A DNA stretch of 64,000 bases from positions 62,001 to 126,000 of the forward strand of contig NZ_MRTD01000005.1 of assembly GCF_001956295.1 (NCBI RefSeq). Reading direction: 5' to 3'. This DNA is from Paenibacillus sp. FSL A5-0031. Its GTDB lineage: Bacteria > Bacillota > Bacilli > Paenibacillales > Paenibacillaceae. Positions within the stretch are counted from its first letter, which is position 1. Each line of letters begins with the position of its first letter. The position numbers were made by a program, and so were the translations under genes. Below, in pieces: positions 1-8,803 of this stretch. Below the pieces are notes generated by a model. The model was not told the origin of the DNA. It ran no database searches and was given only the letters and a program-made list of their open reading frames with translations.

Positions 1-1083
1 AGCAATTTTCAAGTTGGATTATTGTCAGCAGCACCTGCCGTTGGTTTATTGTTTTCGCCATTTTGGGCGTCTTGGATTGAGAAAGCGAATAATCCCAAGC
101 CGTTCGTCGTCATTCCTAATGCCATCGGCAGATTGCTCCTGCTGTTGCCGGCTTTTTTCGCTTATCCATCCTTGTATGTAGTGGCTGCGCTTGTATTTCA
201 GCTGTTAATGGGCGTGCAGGCTCCTGCGTATGCGGCATTAGTATCGCGTATGTATCCTTCTGATTTGCGTGGAAGACTAATGGGGTATGTGCGGGTGGCA
301 ATGGGGATTATTATGATCCCGCTTGCTTACTTTGTTGGCAGCTGGTCGGATGCCTTTGGGCCGTCAGGTCCACTCATTGCAGCTTCCATTGCGGGTTTTC
401 TCTCTATAAGTCTATTTAATACAGTGAAGCTGCCTGTACAGAAGGCTCCTGATAAACCTGCTTCTCTGAAAAAAACGAGCCGGTTCCCGCTTCAGGAGCA
501 GTGGAAGCTTATTAAAGAAAATCGAACGTTAGCTGTTTTTTTAGCTGCGACTACACTTACCGGGTTTGGCAATATGTTTGCAAATCCGTTGTATCAAATT
601 ATACAGGTAGATGTGCTTCAGCTTTCCAATTTGCAAATTGGTTATGCTCGTGTCGCTTATTTTACAGCGCTGCTGCTTACGTTCTGGATAGCGGGCTGGA
701 TGATTGATCGCATCGATATTAAATATACGCTGTTATGCGGCATTGCAGCTTACGCTATAGTGCCGATGTTATATGGACTTTGGGGCAGCTATGCCGCGGT
801 TATAACCGGCAATGCGATACAAGGAATCGGGGAAGCGATTTGGGATATCGGCATATTGGCATTTGTCTTCCGACTGGCGCCTGGCCGGGAAGCAATGGTT
901 TTCGGGCTGCATTTGATGCTTTTTGGCGTTCGAGGAACGATTGGGCCGACTTTAAGCACATCGCTTTCGCATAGTGTATCTTTGTCATTGCTGCTGGTTA
1001 TTGCTTCTATATGCGGATGGATCGGTACGTTTCTATTTATATCAGGCAATTGGAAGCGGAATCCGCTTACTCAAAAAGGTTAA
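1..1083 (+). CDS. MFS transporter, 5'-truncated
   Basis: The reading frame is open from the first base of the window (S-N-F-Q-V-G-L-L...) to a TAA at 1081-1083, so the N-terminus lies outside. The visible part is almost entirely hydrophobic, with about nine or ten membrane segments. It has an MFS-like intracellular loop (SDLRGRLMGYVR) and a polar central loop near residues 140-165 that splits two six-helix halves. The second half keeps the pattern GWMIDRID. It is a major facilitator superfamily permease of the inner membrane; the substrate cannot be told from sequence. Nothing downstream looks co-transcribed except possibly the lipoprotein gene about 100 bases further on. Confidence 0.85.
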   Translation, partial: SNFQVGLLSAAPAVGLLFSPFWASWIEKANNPKPFVVIPNAIGRLLLLLPAFFAYPSLYVVAALVFQLLMGVQAPAYAALVSRMYPSDLRGRLMGYVRVAMGIIMIPLAYFVGSWSDAFGPSGPLIAASIAGFLSISLFNTVKLPVQKAPDKPASLKKTSRFPLQEQWKLIKENRTLAVFLAATTLTGFGNMFANPLYQIIQVDVLQLSNLQIGYARVAYFTALLLTFWIAGWMIDRIDIKYTLLCGIAAYAIVPMLYGLWGSYAAVITGNAIQGIGEAIWDIGILAFVFRLAPGREAMVFGLHLMLFGVRGTIGPTLSTSLSHSVSLSLLLVIASICGWIGTFLFISGNWKRNPLTQKG

Positions 1084-1180
1084 TTTTCGCTTCAGTTTCC
1101 GTTCATCTCATGTTCATAATCGAATGCTAGAATGTTATGAATAGAAGCTATTCATTACATATTCGTAGGAGATGAACGAT

Positions 1181-1837
1181 ATGAACAAATGGAAAGTGAT
1201 GCTTAGCGCTGTGGTTATCGCTGCTGCTTTGGCAGGCTGCGGAGCTCAGGACGAACAGGTTTCATCCGATCAGCAAGTGGATGCTCAGGGCAAAGTACAG
1301 CGGAATGGAGCCAGAGCGGGCATGGGGCAGATGGGGGCTCAAGCGGATTTGATGGGTAAAGTGAAATCGGTGGATGGCCAAACGATTACCCTCTACAAAT
1401 CGGCTATGGGACAAGGCGGTCCGCCGCAAGGGGATGGAACGGACAATATGCCTGGAGCGGGCGAGGGGCAGCAGGCTCCAGAAGGCGCTGAAATGCCAGC
1501 AGAAGGTGAGGCTCCGCAACCACCCGCTGGTGATGGAACGGCTCCTGAGGGCGGCGGCAGGATGAATATGGACGCCATGTTCTCAGAGGAGACGGTGGAC
1601 ATTCAAGTGACAGATACGACCAAAATTATGACAGTCACCTTCGAGAATGAACAAATGGCAGAGAAAGAAATAACGCTGGCAGATCTAAAAGCTGATGATA
1701 TTTTGTCTATTATGCTAACTGACGATACGCAGATTGCAGAATCCATTACTGTTCGTACGGGAGGTTTCGGTGGTTTTGGCGGAGGCGCTGGCGGCGGCAG
1801 ACAGCCAAGGCAGGAGCAGCAGGCAACAACGCAATAG
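1181..1837 (+). CDS. Low-complexity lipoprotein of unknown function
   Basis: A 218-residue predicted lipoprotein. The signal peptide ends in the lipobox LAGC with the lipidated Cys at residue 20. A Gln/Gly/Pro/Glu-rich middle (roughly residues 70-125) links two short ordered parts: one near residues 55-72 (LMGKVKSVDGQTITLYK) and one near 135-190 (VDIQVTDTTKIMTVTF). These look like small beta-rich domains. The tail is a Gly/Phe stretch ending in Gln-rich residues. The start at 1181 is preferred because AGGAG at 1167-1171 is nine bases upstream; the ATG at 1172 abuts the ribosome site. I do not recognise a function; secreted polymer or metal binding would be guesses. Confidence 0.75.
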   Translation: MNKWKVMLSAVVIAAALAGCGAQDEQVSSDQQVDAQGKVQRNGARAGMGQMGAQADLMGKVKSVDGQTITLYKSAMGQGGPPQGDGTDNMPGAGEGQQAPEGAEMPAEGEAPQPPAGDGTAPEGGGRMNMDAMFSEETVDIQVTDTTKIMTVTFENEQMAEKEITLADLKADDILSIMLTDDTQIAESITVRTGGFGGFGGGAGGGRQPRQEQQATTQ

Positions 1838-1849
1838 CTATCTGTCTTC

Positions 1850-1960
1850 GTATCCGCCTGCGGCGTTACGAATAACACAAATAGCAATGCAGCAACTAAT
1901 GCACCTTCCGAAAGCGAAGCACTGGCAGCGTTAAGGCTAATTTTAGTCGTCTCAACATCC
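1850..1960 (+). pseudogene. Possible lipoprotein remnant
   Basis: Directly after the stop codon of the preceding lipoprotein, the same frame continues with L-S-V-F-V-S-A-C-G followed by an Asn/Thr/Ala/Ser-rich stretch. That is what the end of a lipoprotein signal peptide and its linker look like. There is no start codon or ribosome site for it, and it runs to a stop about 120 bases later. It may be debris of a second, related lipoprotein, or chance. Confidence 0.25.
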
Positions 1961-2257
1961 TATGCACATTAGAAGTAGGCATTTTCAAAAGCAATCTGTT
2001 CGCTGGTTGCTCTAACGAACTGTAGTATGCTTATGATGCAGAAGACCGTTCTTCTTTCATTTTAACGAACCGTATTCACGTTATATCATGATTTGCATGG
2101 TCTCATGAGCTGCATTCCTCGTAATAACGATTCTAGAGTTCGTTATAATGTTAATTCATTAAGAATGCTTTAAATAAGGCCTACTAGGTTCGTAAGCTAT
2201 AAGTGTGATAAGGAGAGGACATCATCGTTCTTCTTTCTAAGCTCTATCAATAAAAAG
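1961..2257. other. Non-coding gap with degenerate short repeats
   Basis: I see no gene here. TAACGAACTGTA (2013-2024) and TAACGAACCGTA (2063-2074) are exactly 50 bases apart. An inverted version, TAACGA ... TCGTTA, lies at 2125-2145. CGTTCTTCTTTC occurs at 2047-2058 and again at 2226-2237. The pattern suggests decayed dispersed repeats rather than a coding sequence. Confidence 0.45.
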
Positions 2258-2259
2258 CA

Positions 2260-2303
2260 GGGGCTGTTCCAAACGTAGATAAATCTACTACTGGGGCAGC
2301 TCC
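2260..2303 (+). terminator. Long hairpin, terminator-like
   Basis: GGGGCTGTTCC (2260-2270) pairs, with some G-U pairs, with GGGGCAGCTCC (2293-2303). A smaller stem GTAGAT/ATCTAC sits inside it. Only a short T-run (TTTG) follows. No intact gene directly precedes it. Confidence 0.45.
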
Positions 2304-2315
2304 TTTGTATGATTA

Positions 2316-2348
2316 GGTCAACCAGAGCTTACTGGTTGGCCTTTTTTT
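2316..2348 (+). terminator. Rho-independent terminator
   Basis: A ten-pair stem (GGTCAACCAG with CTGGTTGGCC, one G-U pair) with a six-base loop is followed by seven T residues. It isolates the solute-binding-protein operon that begins at 2499 from upstream transcription. Confidence 0.8.
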
Positions 2349-2498
2349 ACGTTGTATACACATTCGGTAACTAGAGCTATCCAAAAATATGTCCATATCA
2401 TCTATAAATGCGGCATATGTTTGCTTTGCCCCTCCGCTTATGATGAAACCACGGAAGACACCAAGTCTATCCAATATCATTTTTAGGGGGACAAAAAA

Positions 2499-3785
2499 AT
2501 GAGTAAAGCACGCAATAAGTTTTCAATGCTGCTTCTAATGGTCACGATCATTGCGCTGGTTGCTGCTGGCTGCAGCGGCAACAAGGATGGCGGAGAGAAG
2601 CCAGCAGACGGCGGTAAAAGCGCCGGCAGCGGCAAAAAGACAGAAATTTTGTTCTGGTCACCATTCTCTGGTTCGGATGGCCCGTTCATGAAAAAAATCG
2701 TAGACAAATATAACGGCTCGCAAGATCAATATAAAGTGAATTTCGTTATTCAGCCAAACGGCGAATATTACAAGCAATTGGACGTAGCGCTAAGCACAGG
2801 CAAAGAAAGCCCGGACATGATGATTATGCACGTTGATCAAGTACCAACCTACGCTAGCAAAGATCAATTGCAGCCGATCGATGAGATTGCAGCGGGCGCA
2901 GGCATCAATAAAGCGGACTTTGCAGATGCAGCAACGACGTATTCGACGCTCGATGGCAAGTGGTATTCCATTCCGCTTGATATCCATCCGCTTGTGATGT
3001 ATTACAACAAAGATTTGTTCGATAAAGCGGGCATTTCTGCAGCTCCAACGAACCGTACAGAGTTTGATGATGCCGTTCAGAAGCTGACGGACAAAGAGAA
3101 AGGCGTTTACGGTTATGTTGTTCCAACCTTATGGCCACAGCAGTTCATTTTCCCAACACTAGTATGGCAAAATGGCGGCGAGCTTTGGAACGGAACAGAC
3201 GTAGCCTACAACTCTCCGGAAGCGGTTGAAATGGTTCAATGGCTGCGCGGCATGGTGGATAACGGCGTTTCGCCTGGGAATGTTCAACAAGACGGCGAAA
3301 ACACATTGTTCCTGCAAGGAAAAAATGCGATCCAATTCAACGGCCCGTGGATGAAGTCACAATTTGATGAAGCAGGATTAAATTATGGCGTTGCGCCTGT
3401 TCCACAAATCGGTAAAGCGAAGCAAGCGGTATTCGCAGGCTCCCATGGCTTCGTTATTCCAAAAAGCGTAACGGATGCAGCCAAAACAGCAGGTATCGGC
3501 GATTTCTTGAAATACGTATCCACAAATTCAATGGACTGGGCGGAGTCCGGTCAAGCGCTGGCATCGAAACCAATGCTTGAGAGTGATGAGTTTAAAGCGC
3601 TAACGTTCCAAAACAATGTAGCATCGGCATTTTCTTATGTACAATTTGCGCCAAATGTATTGAACTGGGGCACGATCTCTGAGCCAATCTGGGGCGAGCT
3701 GAACAATGCATTGCTTGGCAAAAAAGATGCACAAAAGGCTCTTGATGATGCGGCAGCCAAATCGAAGCAAGCAATGAAAAAATAA
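2499..3785 (+). CDS. ABC transporter sugar-binding lipoprotein
   Basis: A 428-residue extracellular solute-binding protein of the carbohydrate (CUT1, MalE-like) family. The signal peptide ends in VAAGC with lipidation at Cys25. The mature part opens with the family hallmark ILFWSPFSGSDGPFM and contains the usual core motifs PLDIHPLVMYYNKDLF and an NGPWM element near residue 285. The ribosome site AGGGGG is seven bases upstream of the ATG. Two permease genes follow, but no ATPase gene; in Gram-positive bacteria such systems commonly share an MsmK-type ATPase encoded elsewhere. The linked GH43 enzyme suggests an arabinose- or xylose-containing oligosaccharide as ligand (inference). Confidence 0.92.
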   Translation: MSKARNKFSMLLLMVTIIALVAAGCSGNKDGGEKPADGGKSAGSGKKTEILFWSPFSGSDGPFMKKIVDKYNGSQDQYKVNFVIQPNGEYYKQLDVALSTGKESPDMMIMHVDQVPTYASKDQLQPIDEIAAGAGINKADFADAATTYSTLDGKWYSIPLDIHPLVMYYNKDLFDKAGISAAPTNRTEFDDAVQKLTDKEKGVYGYVVPTLWPQQFIFPTLVWQNGGELWNGTDVAYNSPEAVEMVQWLRGMVDNGVSPGNVQQDGENTLFLQGKNAIQFNGPWMKSQFDEAGLNYGVAPVPQIGKAKQAVFAGSHGFVIPKSVTDAAKTAGIGDFLKYVSTNSMDWAESGQALASKPMLESDEFKALTFQNNVASAFSYVQFAPNVLNWGTISEPIWGELNNALLGKKDAQKALDDAAAKSKQAMKK

Positions 3786-3787
3786 AT

Positions 3788-3850
3788 AATCGTAAGCAGC
3801 GAGGAGGATGGGAATAGCAGAGTCCGTTCCCATCTTCTAAAGCTGCGATT
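3788..3850 (+). promoter_or_regulatory. Intercistronic stem-loop
   Basis: A strong two-part hairpin lies between the binding-protein and permease genes. The outer stem pairs AATCG and CAGC with GCTG and CGATT; the inner stem pairs GATGGGAA (3807-3814) with TTCCCATC (3827-3834). There is no T-run, so it is more likely an RNA-stabilising or processing element than a terminator. Such elements let the binding protein be made in excess over the permeases. Confidence 0.55.
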
Positions 3851-3891
3851 GCTTGTGCTGGAAAATATGGAAAGCGTCAGGGGGACTCCGT

Positions 3892-4788
3892 TTGAAAACG
3901 ACATTTGCGTCACGATTCACTTCTTTTTTATTCGTACTGCCATACTTAGCAGCGTTCAGTATTTTTTTGCTGTTCCCGATTCTTTACGGCGTATATATCA
4001 GCCTTCAAAATTTCGAGCTGCTATCGAAGGAACATGAATTTGTTGGACTTGCCAACTACATCAAAATTTTTACGCCAGGCACGTATCTTAACGATATTTT
4101 CTTTAGAGGGTTGTGGGTAACCGCTCAATTTGTCTTATTTTCCGTTCCACTCTTAATCATTGTTGGGTTGTCATTAGCGATGCTTGTTAATGCGCTGCCT
4201 GCCAAAATACGCGGTTTGTTTCGTACCTTTTATTTTCTTCCGTACGCGTTGTCAGCTTCCGTTATGGCGGTCATTTGGCTGATGATGTTCGATACGAATG
4301 CCGGTTTTCTTAATAGTATGCTTGCTAAGCTTGGCATCAACAGCATTCCTTGGCTAACGGATACGCCATGGGCGTGGATCTCGCTTATTGTGACGACGCT
4401 TTGGTGGACAATTGGCTTCAATATGATTATTTTTATAAATGCACTAAATGAAGTGCCAGAGGATTTCTATGAAGCTGCTTCGATTGATGGGGCAAACGCA
4501 TGGAATAAATTTACGAAAATAACGCTACCGTCGATTCGTCCGGTTATGCTGTTCATTATGATTACATCGACGATTGCTTCCTTTAATATTTATGCGCAGC
4601 CTTATTTATTAACACGCGGCGGACCCGGCGATACGACGAAGGTGCTGCTCATCAATGTGCTGGATCAAGCCTTTTTACGCAAAGAAGTAGGTTCAGCTTC
4701 AGCGATGGCGATCGTTATGGCACTGCTCATTATTATTATATCCATCGTACAGTTCAAGCTGACGAGCGGCAGAAAGGGAGAGGTTTAA
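3892..4788 (+). CDS. Sugar ABC transporter permease (MalF-like)
   Basis: A 298-residue inner-membrane permease of a carbohydrate ABC importer. About six membrane helices are visible, starting at SFLFVLPYLAAFSIFLLFP. The EAA loop that contacts the ATPase reads EAASIDGANAWNKFTKITLP. The TTG at 3892 is preferred over the TTG at 3853 because AGGGGGA at 3879-3885 stands six bases before it and the protein then begins MKTTFASRF as usual for this family. It is followed without a gap by the second permease (TAA then ATG), so the two are translationally coupled. Confidence 0.9.
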   Translation: MKTTFASRFTSFLFVLPYLAAFSIFLLFPILYGVYISLQNFELLSKEHEFVGLANYIKIFTPGTYLNDIFFRGLWVTAQFVLFSVPLLIIVGLSLAMLVNALPAKIRGLFRTFYFLPYALSASVMAVIWLMMFDTNAGFLNSMLAKLGINSIPWLTDTPWAWISLIVTTLWWTIGFNMIIFINALNEVPEDFYEAASIDGANAWNKFTKITLPSIRPVMLFIMITSTIASFNIYAQPYLLTRGGPGDTTKVLLINVLDQAFLRKEVGSASAMAIVMALLIIIISIVQFKLTSGRKGEV

Positions 4789-5622
4789 ATGGTAAAGACA
4801 AAAAAGTTATGGCTTATCGTGCTTGCCATAATCATTGCGGTATTTTTCCTCCTCCCGCTCGTTTGGATGATTTCAACATCGTTTAAAAATGATTTCGAAG
4901 CATTGTCTGGGAAAATGAACTTTTTTCCGATAAAACCAACGATCGATAACTTCGTACAAGGCTTGACCGGTGAATTAATGAACGTACCCATTACGCGCTG
5001 GATTGTTAACTCCTTGTCGGTTGGGCTCATTGGCACCATTCTCGTACTCATTATCGATTCTATGGCTGCTTATGCATTGGCGAGATTAAACGATTTGCCG
5101 CTTCGCAGAATTATGCTTTCCTTATTTATCGCATCACTTATGATTCCTGGCGTGCTCACGTTTCTGCCCATGTATTTGGAATTTAATGCACTCAATTTAA
5201 TCAATACGTATCCCGCACTGATTTTGCCGGCAACTGCGGGGGCGTTTGGCGTCTTTTTGCTCTATCAGTTTTTCGCTTCCTTTCCAAAGGAAATCGAAGA
5301 AGCGGCGCGTATTGACGGAGCGAACAAGTGGCAGATATATGCTCGTATTTTATTGCCATCCGCCGTTTCTATTATGGTGACATTAGCCATCTTCACTTTT
5401 ATGGGGATCTATAACGATTTTGTATGGCCGCTGTATGCGACAACATCACCCGAGATGCGCACGATCACGGCGGGCATAGCGATGATGGCAACAGGAAGCT
5501 ATACCCAAAGCTACGGCAAGCTTATGGCGATGACGACAGTCGCAACGCTTCCAGTCGTTATTGTATTCATTCTTGGACAGCGCTCCTTTGTGAGAGCTAT
5601 TACACAATCGGCAGTGAAATAA
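4789..5622 (+). CDS. Sugar ABC transporter permease (MalG-like)
   Basis: A 277-residue partner permease. It shows six membrane segments (first LWLIVLAIIIAVFFLLPLVW) and the EAA loop EEAARIDGANKWQIYARILLP near residues 180-200. Together with the preceding MalF-like protein it would form the membrane channel, fed by the binding lipoprotein at 2499 and possibly by the second one at 7489. The start codon directly abuts the preceding stop, with GGGAGAGG inside the upstream gene as ribosome site. Confidence 0.9.
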   Translation: MVKTKKLWLIVLAIIIAVFFLLPLVWMISTSFKNDFEALSGKMNFFPIKPTIDNFVQGLTGELMNVPITRWIVNSLSVGLIGTILVLIIDSMAAYALARLNDLPLRRIMLSLFIASLMIPGVLTFLPMYLEFNALNLINTYPALILPATAGAFGVFLLYQFFASFPKEIEEAARIDGANKWQIYARILLPSAVSIMVTLAIFTFMGIYNDFVWPLYATTSPEMRTITAGIAMMATGSYTQSYGKLMAMTTVATLPVVIVFILGQRSFVRAITQSAVK

Positions 5623-5651
5623 TCAATGATTACACCGATATGGCAAGGAGA

Positions 5652-5672
5652 AGAGACCGATAAGGTCTCTTT
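5652..5672 (+). terminator. Intra-operon hairpin
   Basis: AGAGACC (5652-5658) and GGTCTCT (5664-5670) form a seven-pair stem with a GATAA loop followed by a weak T-stretch. It lies between the permease gene and the GH43 gene, and supports placing the latter's start downstream at 5707. It could partly terminate transcription. Confidence 0.55.
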
Positions 5673-5706
5673 CTGTCCATGTTGGCGAGTAAGCGGAGGG
5701 AATGTC

Positions 5707-7458
5707 ATGAAACTTAATCGTAAGCGTATAACTCTGATCGCATCTATGATTGCGGTAATTATTATTATTTTGGGGGCTTTTATCGTGAATAAAATGAATC
5801 ATGACACTACGGCTGCGGGAGCTTATAATGGGCATGGTGGAACGTTCAAAAATACATTAGCATCTATGGACACACCAGATCCGAGCATCATTTACGTCAA
5901 TGGATTTTATTATATGACGTTTACGCATAACGGAACGGATATTATGATTATGAAATCGCGATCGCTCGACTTCAATCAAGCAGAGCGGAAGGTGGTATGG
6001 TACCCGCCTGTGGATACGATGTATTCGGCAAATTTGTGGGCGCCGGAAATTCAATATATTCAAGGAAAGTTTTATATTTATTTTGCAGCAGATAACGGTG
6101 AAAATGAAAACCATCGCATGTATGCGCTCGAAGCGGAAACCAGCGATCCGATGGGCAGCTATGCGTTTAAAGGCCAAGTGACGGATTCGACAAACAAATG
6201 GGCTATTGACGGCCTCGCGCTTGAGCATGAGGGGCAGCTGTATTTTGTATGGTCGGGCTGGGAAGGCGATTTAAATGTACAACAAAATACGTACATTGCA
6301 CCGATGAGCAATCCATACACGATTAGCGGACCGCGAGTATTGCTTAGCGAGCCGGATTTGGAATGGGAGAGAGCAGGCGGACCTCCGTTCATAAATGAAG
6401 GCCAAGCGATTTTGAAAAAAGACGGCCGTGTATGGATTGCTTATTCTGGTGCGGGAAGCTGGACACCGTTCTATAGCATTGGATTATTGTCATTAGAGCT
6501 GGGAGCAGATCCGCTTGATCCGGCGAAATGGACAAAAGCTGAGCAGCCCCTTATGCAAATGGATGGAGATGCTGAAGTTTACGGTCCTGGTCACAATACG
6601 TTTGTTGCCTCGCCAGACGGAACCGAGGATTGGATCGTCTACCATGCGACAAGCGGTCAAGGGGACGGCTGGAATAATCGGAAGGCGCGTGCCCAGCGGA
6701 TTGAATGGCAGAAGGATGGTTTGCCTGTCTTTGGTTCTCCATTATCTCTTGCTACAGCAATTGAAGTACCAGCGGGCACAGGATTAATACGTGCAGAGCA
6801 TGCAGCAGCTACTGACAAAGATAACTTAGATTTCAGCGGGATATCGTCTTCACTTGCTACGGATGCCCCATTATTAGTCCATTACACAAACGATGCGGAA
6901 ACAGAGCAGCGTATTCAGGTCAATGTGAATGATGCGGTTGGTGCAGAAATTATACTTCTACCTACTAAGCCAAATGAAGTGGGATATGTATATGCTTCAA
7001 TTGCGCTGAACGATGGGCAAAACCACCTTTCTTTTATAGGAAATCAGGCAGCTGATCTGATCTCGGCGATTGAAATTCCACGTTTTGAAGCGGAGTACGC
7101 GCAGTTCTCATCAGACAGTGAGCTTATTGAAAGCTCGACAAAATCGAATGGCCGTTCTGTTCAATTGGCAGAGGGTGATAAGGACGCGATTCGTTTTGAT
7201 CATGTTAGAGTTCCGATGGGTGGGAAATATGCTTTACATTTAAGTGTGGCTAATGGGACAGGAAGCAAGCAGATGCTGGAGCTGAAGGTTAATAGCGGAC
7301 GTGTACAAAAGATAAGTATTCCCGCAAGTGAGGCAGATGCAGAGCAGCAGATAACCGTAAGCGTAAACCTGAAAATGGATGACAATACTTTGCAATTTGG
7401 AAATGCGACCGGGCCGCTTGAAATCGATTATATCGATATTGTTTCCGATAGAAACTAA
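5707..7458 (+). CDS. GH43-family glycoside hydrolase with C-terminal carbohydrate-binding-like domain
   Basis: A 583-residue enzyme with an N-terminal membrane anchor or uncleaved signal (residues 8-27, no lipobox). The five-bladed-propeller GH43 fold is indicated by DTPDPSIIY (catalytic base likely Asp58), AIDGLALEHEG (pKa-modulating Asp) and PPFINEGQAIL (probable acid Glu), plus GPGHNTFV. The family includes alpha-L-arabinofuranosidases and beta-xylosidases. The C-terminal part (FEAEYAQFSS ... PLEIDYIDIV) resembles a CBM6/CBM35-type beta-sandwich. The start at 5707 has GGAGGG upstream; the longer frame from 5626 would run through a hairpin. It likely trims arabinosides at the cell surface for the linked transporter (inference). 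Confidence 0.85.
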   Translation: MKLNRKRITLIASMIAVIIIILGAFIVNKMNHDTTAAGAYNGHGGTFKNTLASMDTPDPSIIYVNGFYYMTFTHNGTDIMIMKSRSLDFNQAERKVVWYPPVDTMYSANLWAPEIQYIQGKFYIYFAADNGENENHRMYALEAETSDPMGSYAFKGQVTDSTNKWAIDGLALEHEGQLYFVWSGWEGDLNVQQNTYIAPMSNPYTISGPRVLLSEPDLEWERAGGPPFINEGQAILKKDGRVWIAYSGAGSWTPFYSIGLLSLELGADPLDPAKWTKAEQPLMQMDGDAEVYGPGHNTFVASPDGTEDWIVYHATSGQGDGWNNRKARAQRIEWQKDGLPVFGSPLSLATAIEVPAGTGLIRAEHAAATDKDNLDFSGISSSLATDAPLLVHYTNDAETEQRIQVNVNDAVGAEIILLPTKPNEVGYVYASIALNDGQNHLSFIGNQAADLISAIEIPRFEAEYAQFSSDSELIESSTKSNGRSVQLAEGDKDAIRFDHVRVPMGGKYALHLSVANGTGSKQMLELKVNSGRVQKISIPASEADAEQQITVSVNLKMDDNTLQFGNATGPLEIDYIDIVSDRN

Positions 7459-7488
7459 CTAACAACTCAGGCTACGGAGGCGCTAGAC

Positions 7489-8793
7489 ATGAATATAAAA
7501 AAATGGAGCGCGCAGTGGGTCTCCTATACACTAATTGGTCTCCTGGTCATTGCCTTGACAAGCTGCGCCTCCGAGCAAGAAGCAGATCAGAAGAATGAAG
7601 AGACGAAGCCTGAGGCTATAAGGCTTGAGTACTGGACGCCGTTTAGCGGCGGCGACAATCAGTTTATGACGGAAATGGTCACACGATTTAATGAAGAGAA
7701 TCCGACGATTAACGTTGTGCAAGTAAACTCTCGATTGGATGACTATTACACGAGGCTAAAAACGGCGATAATGTCTGGCAATGCGCCGGAGCTTGCGATT
7801 TTGCATCAGACAAGTTTGCCGCAGTTCGTACAGAACGGCTATATCGAGAATCTGACAGAGCCTGCTAAGCAGATCGGGCTGGACTGGTCGGGCTTTAATC
7901 GCAATATTCTCGATTCTACCATGTATGACGGAATCCCTTACGCTGTGCCGCTTGATACGCATGCGCTTGTTATGTTTTACAATAAAACCTATTTGCGTAA
8001 AGCAGGTCTAATTGATGAGGCGGATAAGCCATTGATCGGGGCAGGAGCTGCGGGATTTGAAGCTTTCCTGCAGAAGCTTAAGTCTTCAATACCAGCCGAC
8101 ATTGCGCCGATGGCTCAGCCGAGTACTCGGATTGATTCCGTATGGCTTTGGTGGAGTCTGTATAACCAAATAGACGGCGGGGGCAGCTTTTATAATGAGG
8201 ATGCAACTGCTGCCGTATTCAACAATCCGCAAGCGCTGCAAGCGCTAAGCTATATGAATGATTTGTACAAGAAAGGGCTTATTCCGCCTGATATTAATGA
8301 TGCATTCAAGCTTTTTTATGATGGAAAAGCTGCGGTGCTAATTACAGGGATGTGGGGAACGGGTGCATTTGAGAAAGCAAAAAATTTGGACTTTGGCGTA
8401 ATTCCAATGCCTGCGTTGTTCGACCGGGCTGCGGTATGGGGGGATTCGCACACCATTGCCATACCAACCAAGCATGGGATGACAGATGAGAAGAAGCGAG
8501 CGGCGCTTACTTTTGTCAAATGGTGTGTAGAAAACGGTGCGATGTGGGCGGAAGCGGGCCATGTGCCAAGCATGACAAAGGTCGTTGCCAGCGAACCGTT
8601 TAACAGCTTGAATTACAGAAGCTCCTATGCAGCTTCCGCAAACTATGTAGCTTATTGGCCGCGTCATGTCCGGCAATGGTCGATCGTTGAAATTTTAATT
8701 CAAGAATTTGAAAAAATGAATTATTCGGAGCAAACGCCTGAGGAAACGCTGCAAGCAGCCGTGAAAAGGGTGAACATCGAGCTGAGGAAGTAA
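7489..8793 (+). CDS. Second sugar-binding lipoprotein of the GH43 locus
   Basis: A 434-residue carbohydrate-type solute-binding protein with a signal peptide ending in ALTSC (lipidated Cys26). It shares with the protein at 2499 the opening EYWTPFSGGDNQFM and the core PLDTHALVMFYNKTYL, so the two are paralogues. A GGAGG ribosome site is eight bases upstream of the ATG. It lies between the glycosidase and the sensor kinase with short gaps on both sides. Its job may be ligand delivery to the same permeases with a different specificity, or presenting ligand to the neighbouring YesM-type kinase; sequence alone cannot decide. Confidence 0.88.
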   Translation: MNIKKWSAQWVSYTLIGLLVIALTSCASEQEADQKNEETKPEAIRLEYWTPFSGGDNQFMTEMVTRFNEENPTINVVQVNSRLDDYYTRLKTAIMSGNAPELAILHQTSLPQFVQNGYIENLTEPAKQIGLDWSGFNRNILDSTMYDGIPYAVPLDTHALVMFYNKTYLRKAGLIDEADKPLIGAGAAGFEAFLQKLKSSIPADIAPMAQPSTRIDSVWLWWSLYNQIDGGGSFYNEDATAAVFNNPQALQALSYMNDLYKKGLIPPDINDAFKLFYDGKAAVLITGMWGTGAFEKAKNLDFGVIPMPALFDRAAVWGDSHTIAIPTKHGMTDEKKRAALTFVKWCVENGAMWAEAGHVPSMTKVVASEPFNSLNYRSSYAASANYVAYWPRHVRQWSIVEILIQEFEKMNYSEQTPEETLQAAVKRVNIELRK

Positions 8794-8803
8794 GGAGATA
8801 GCT

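Noticed and set aside
1838..2498. A hidden gene in the 660-base gap
   Set aside because: No frame with a ribosome site and family-like sequence was found on either strand; repeats and hairpins explain what is visible.
3853..3891. Longer N-terminus of the MalF-like permease
   Set aside because: The ribosome site AGGGGGA at 3879-3885 would be inside it; the start at 3892 fits the family.
5626..5706. Longer N-terminus of the GH43 protein
   Set aside because: It would pass through a hairpin and lacks a ribosome site; the start at 5707 has GGAGGG and gives a normal signal anchor.
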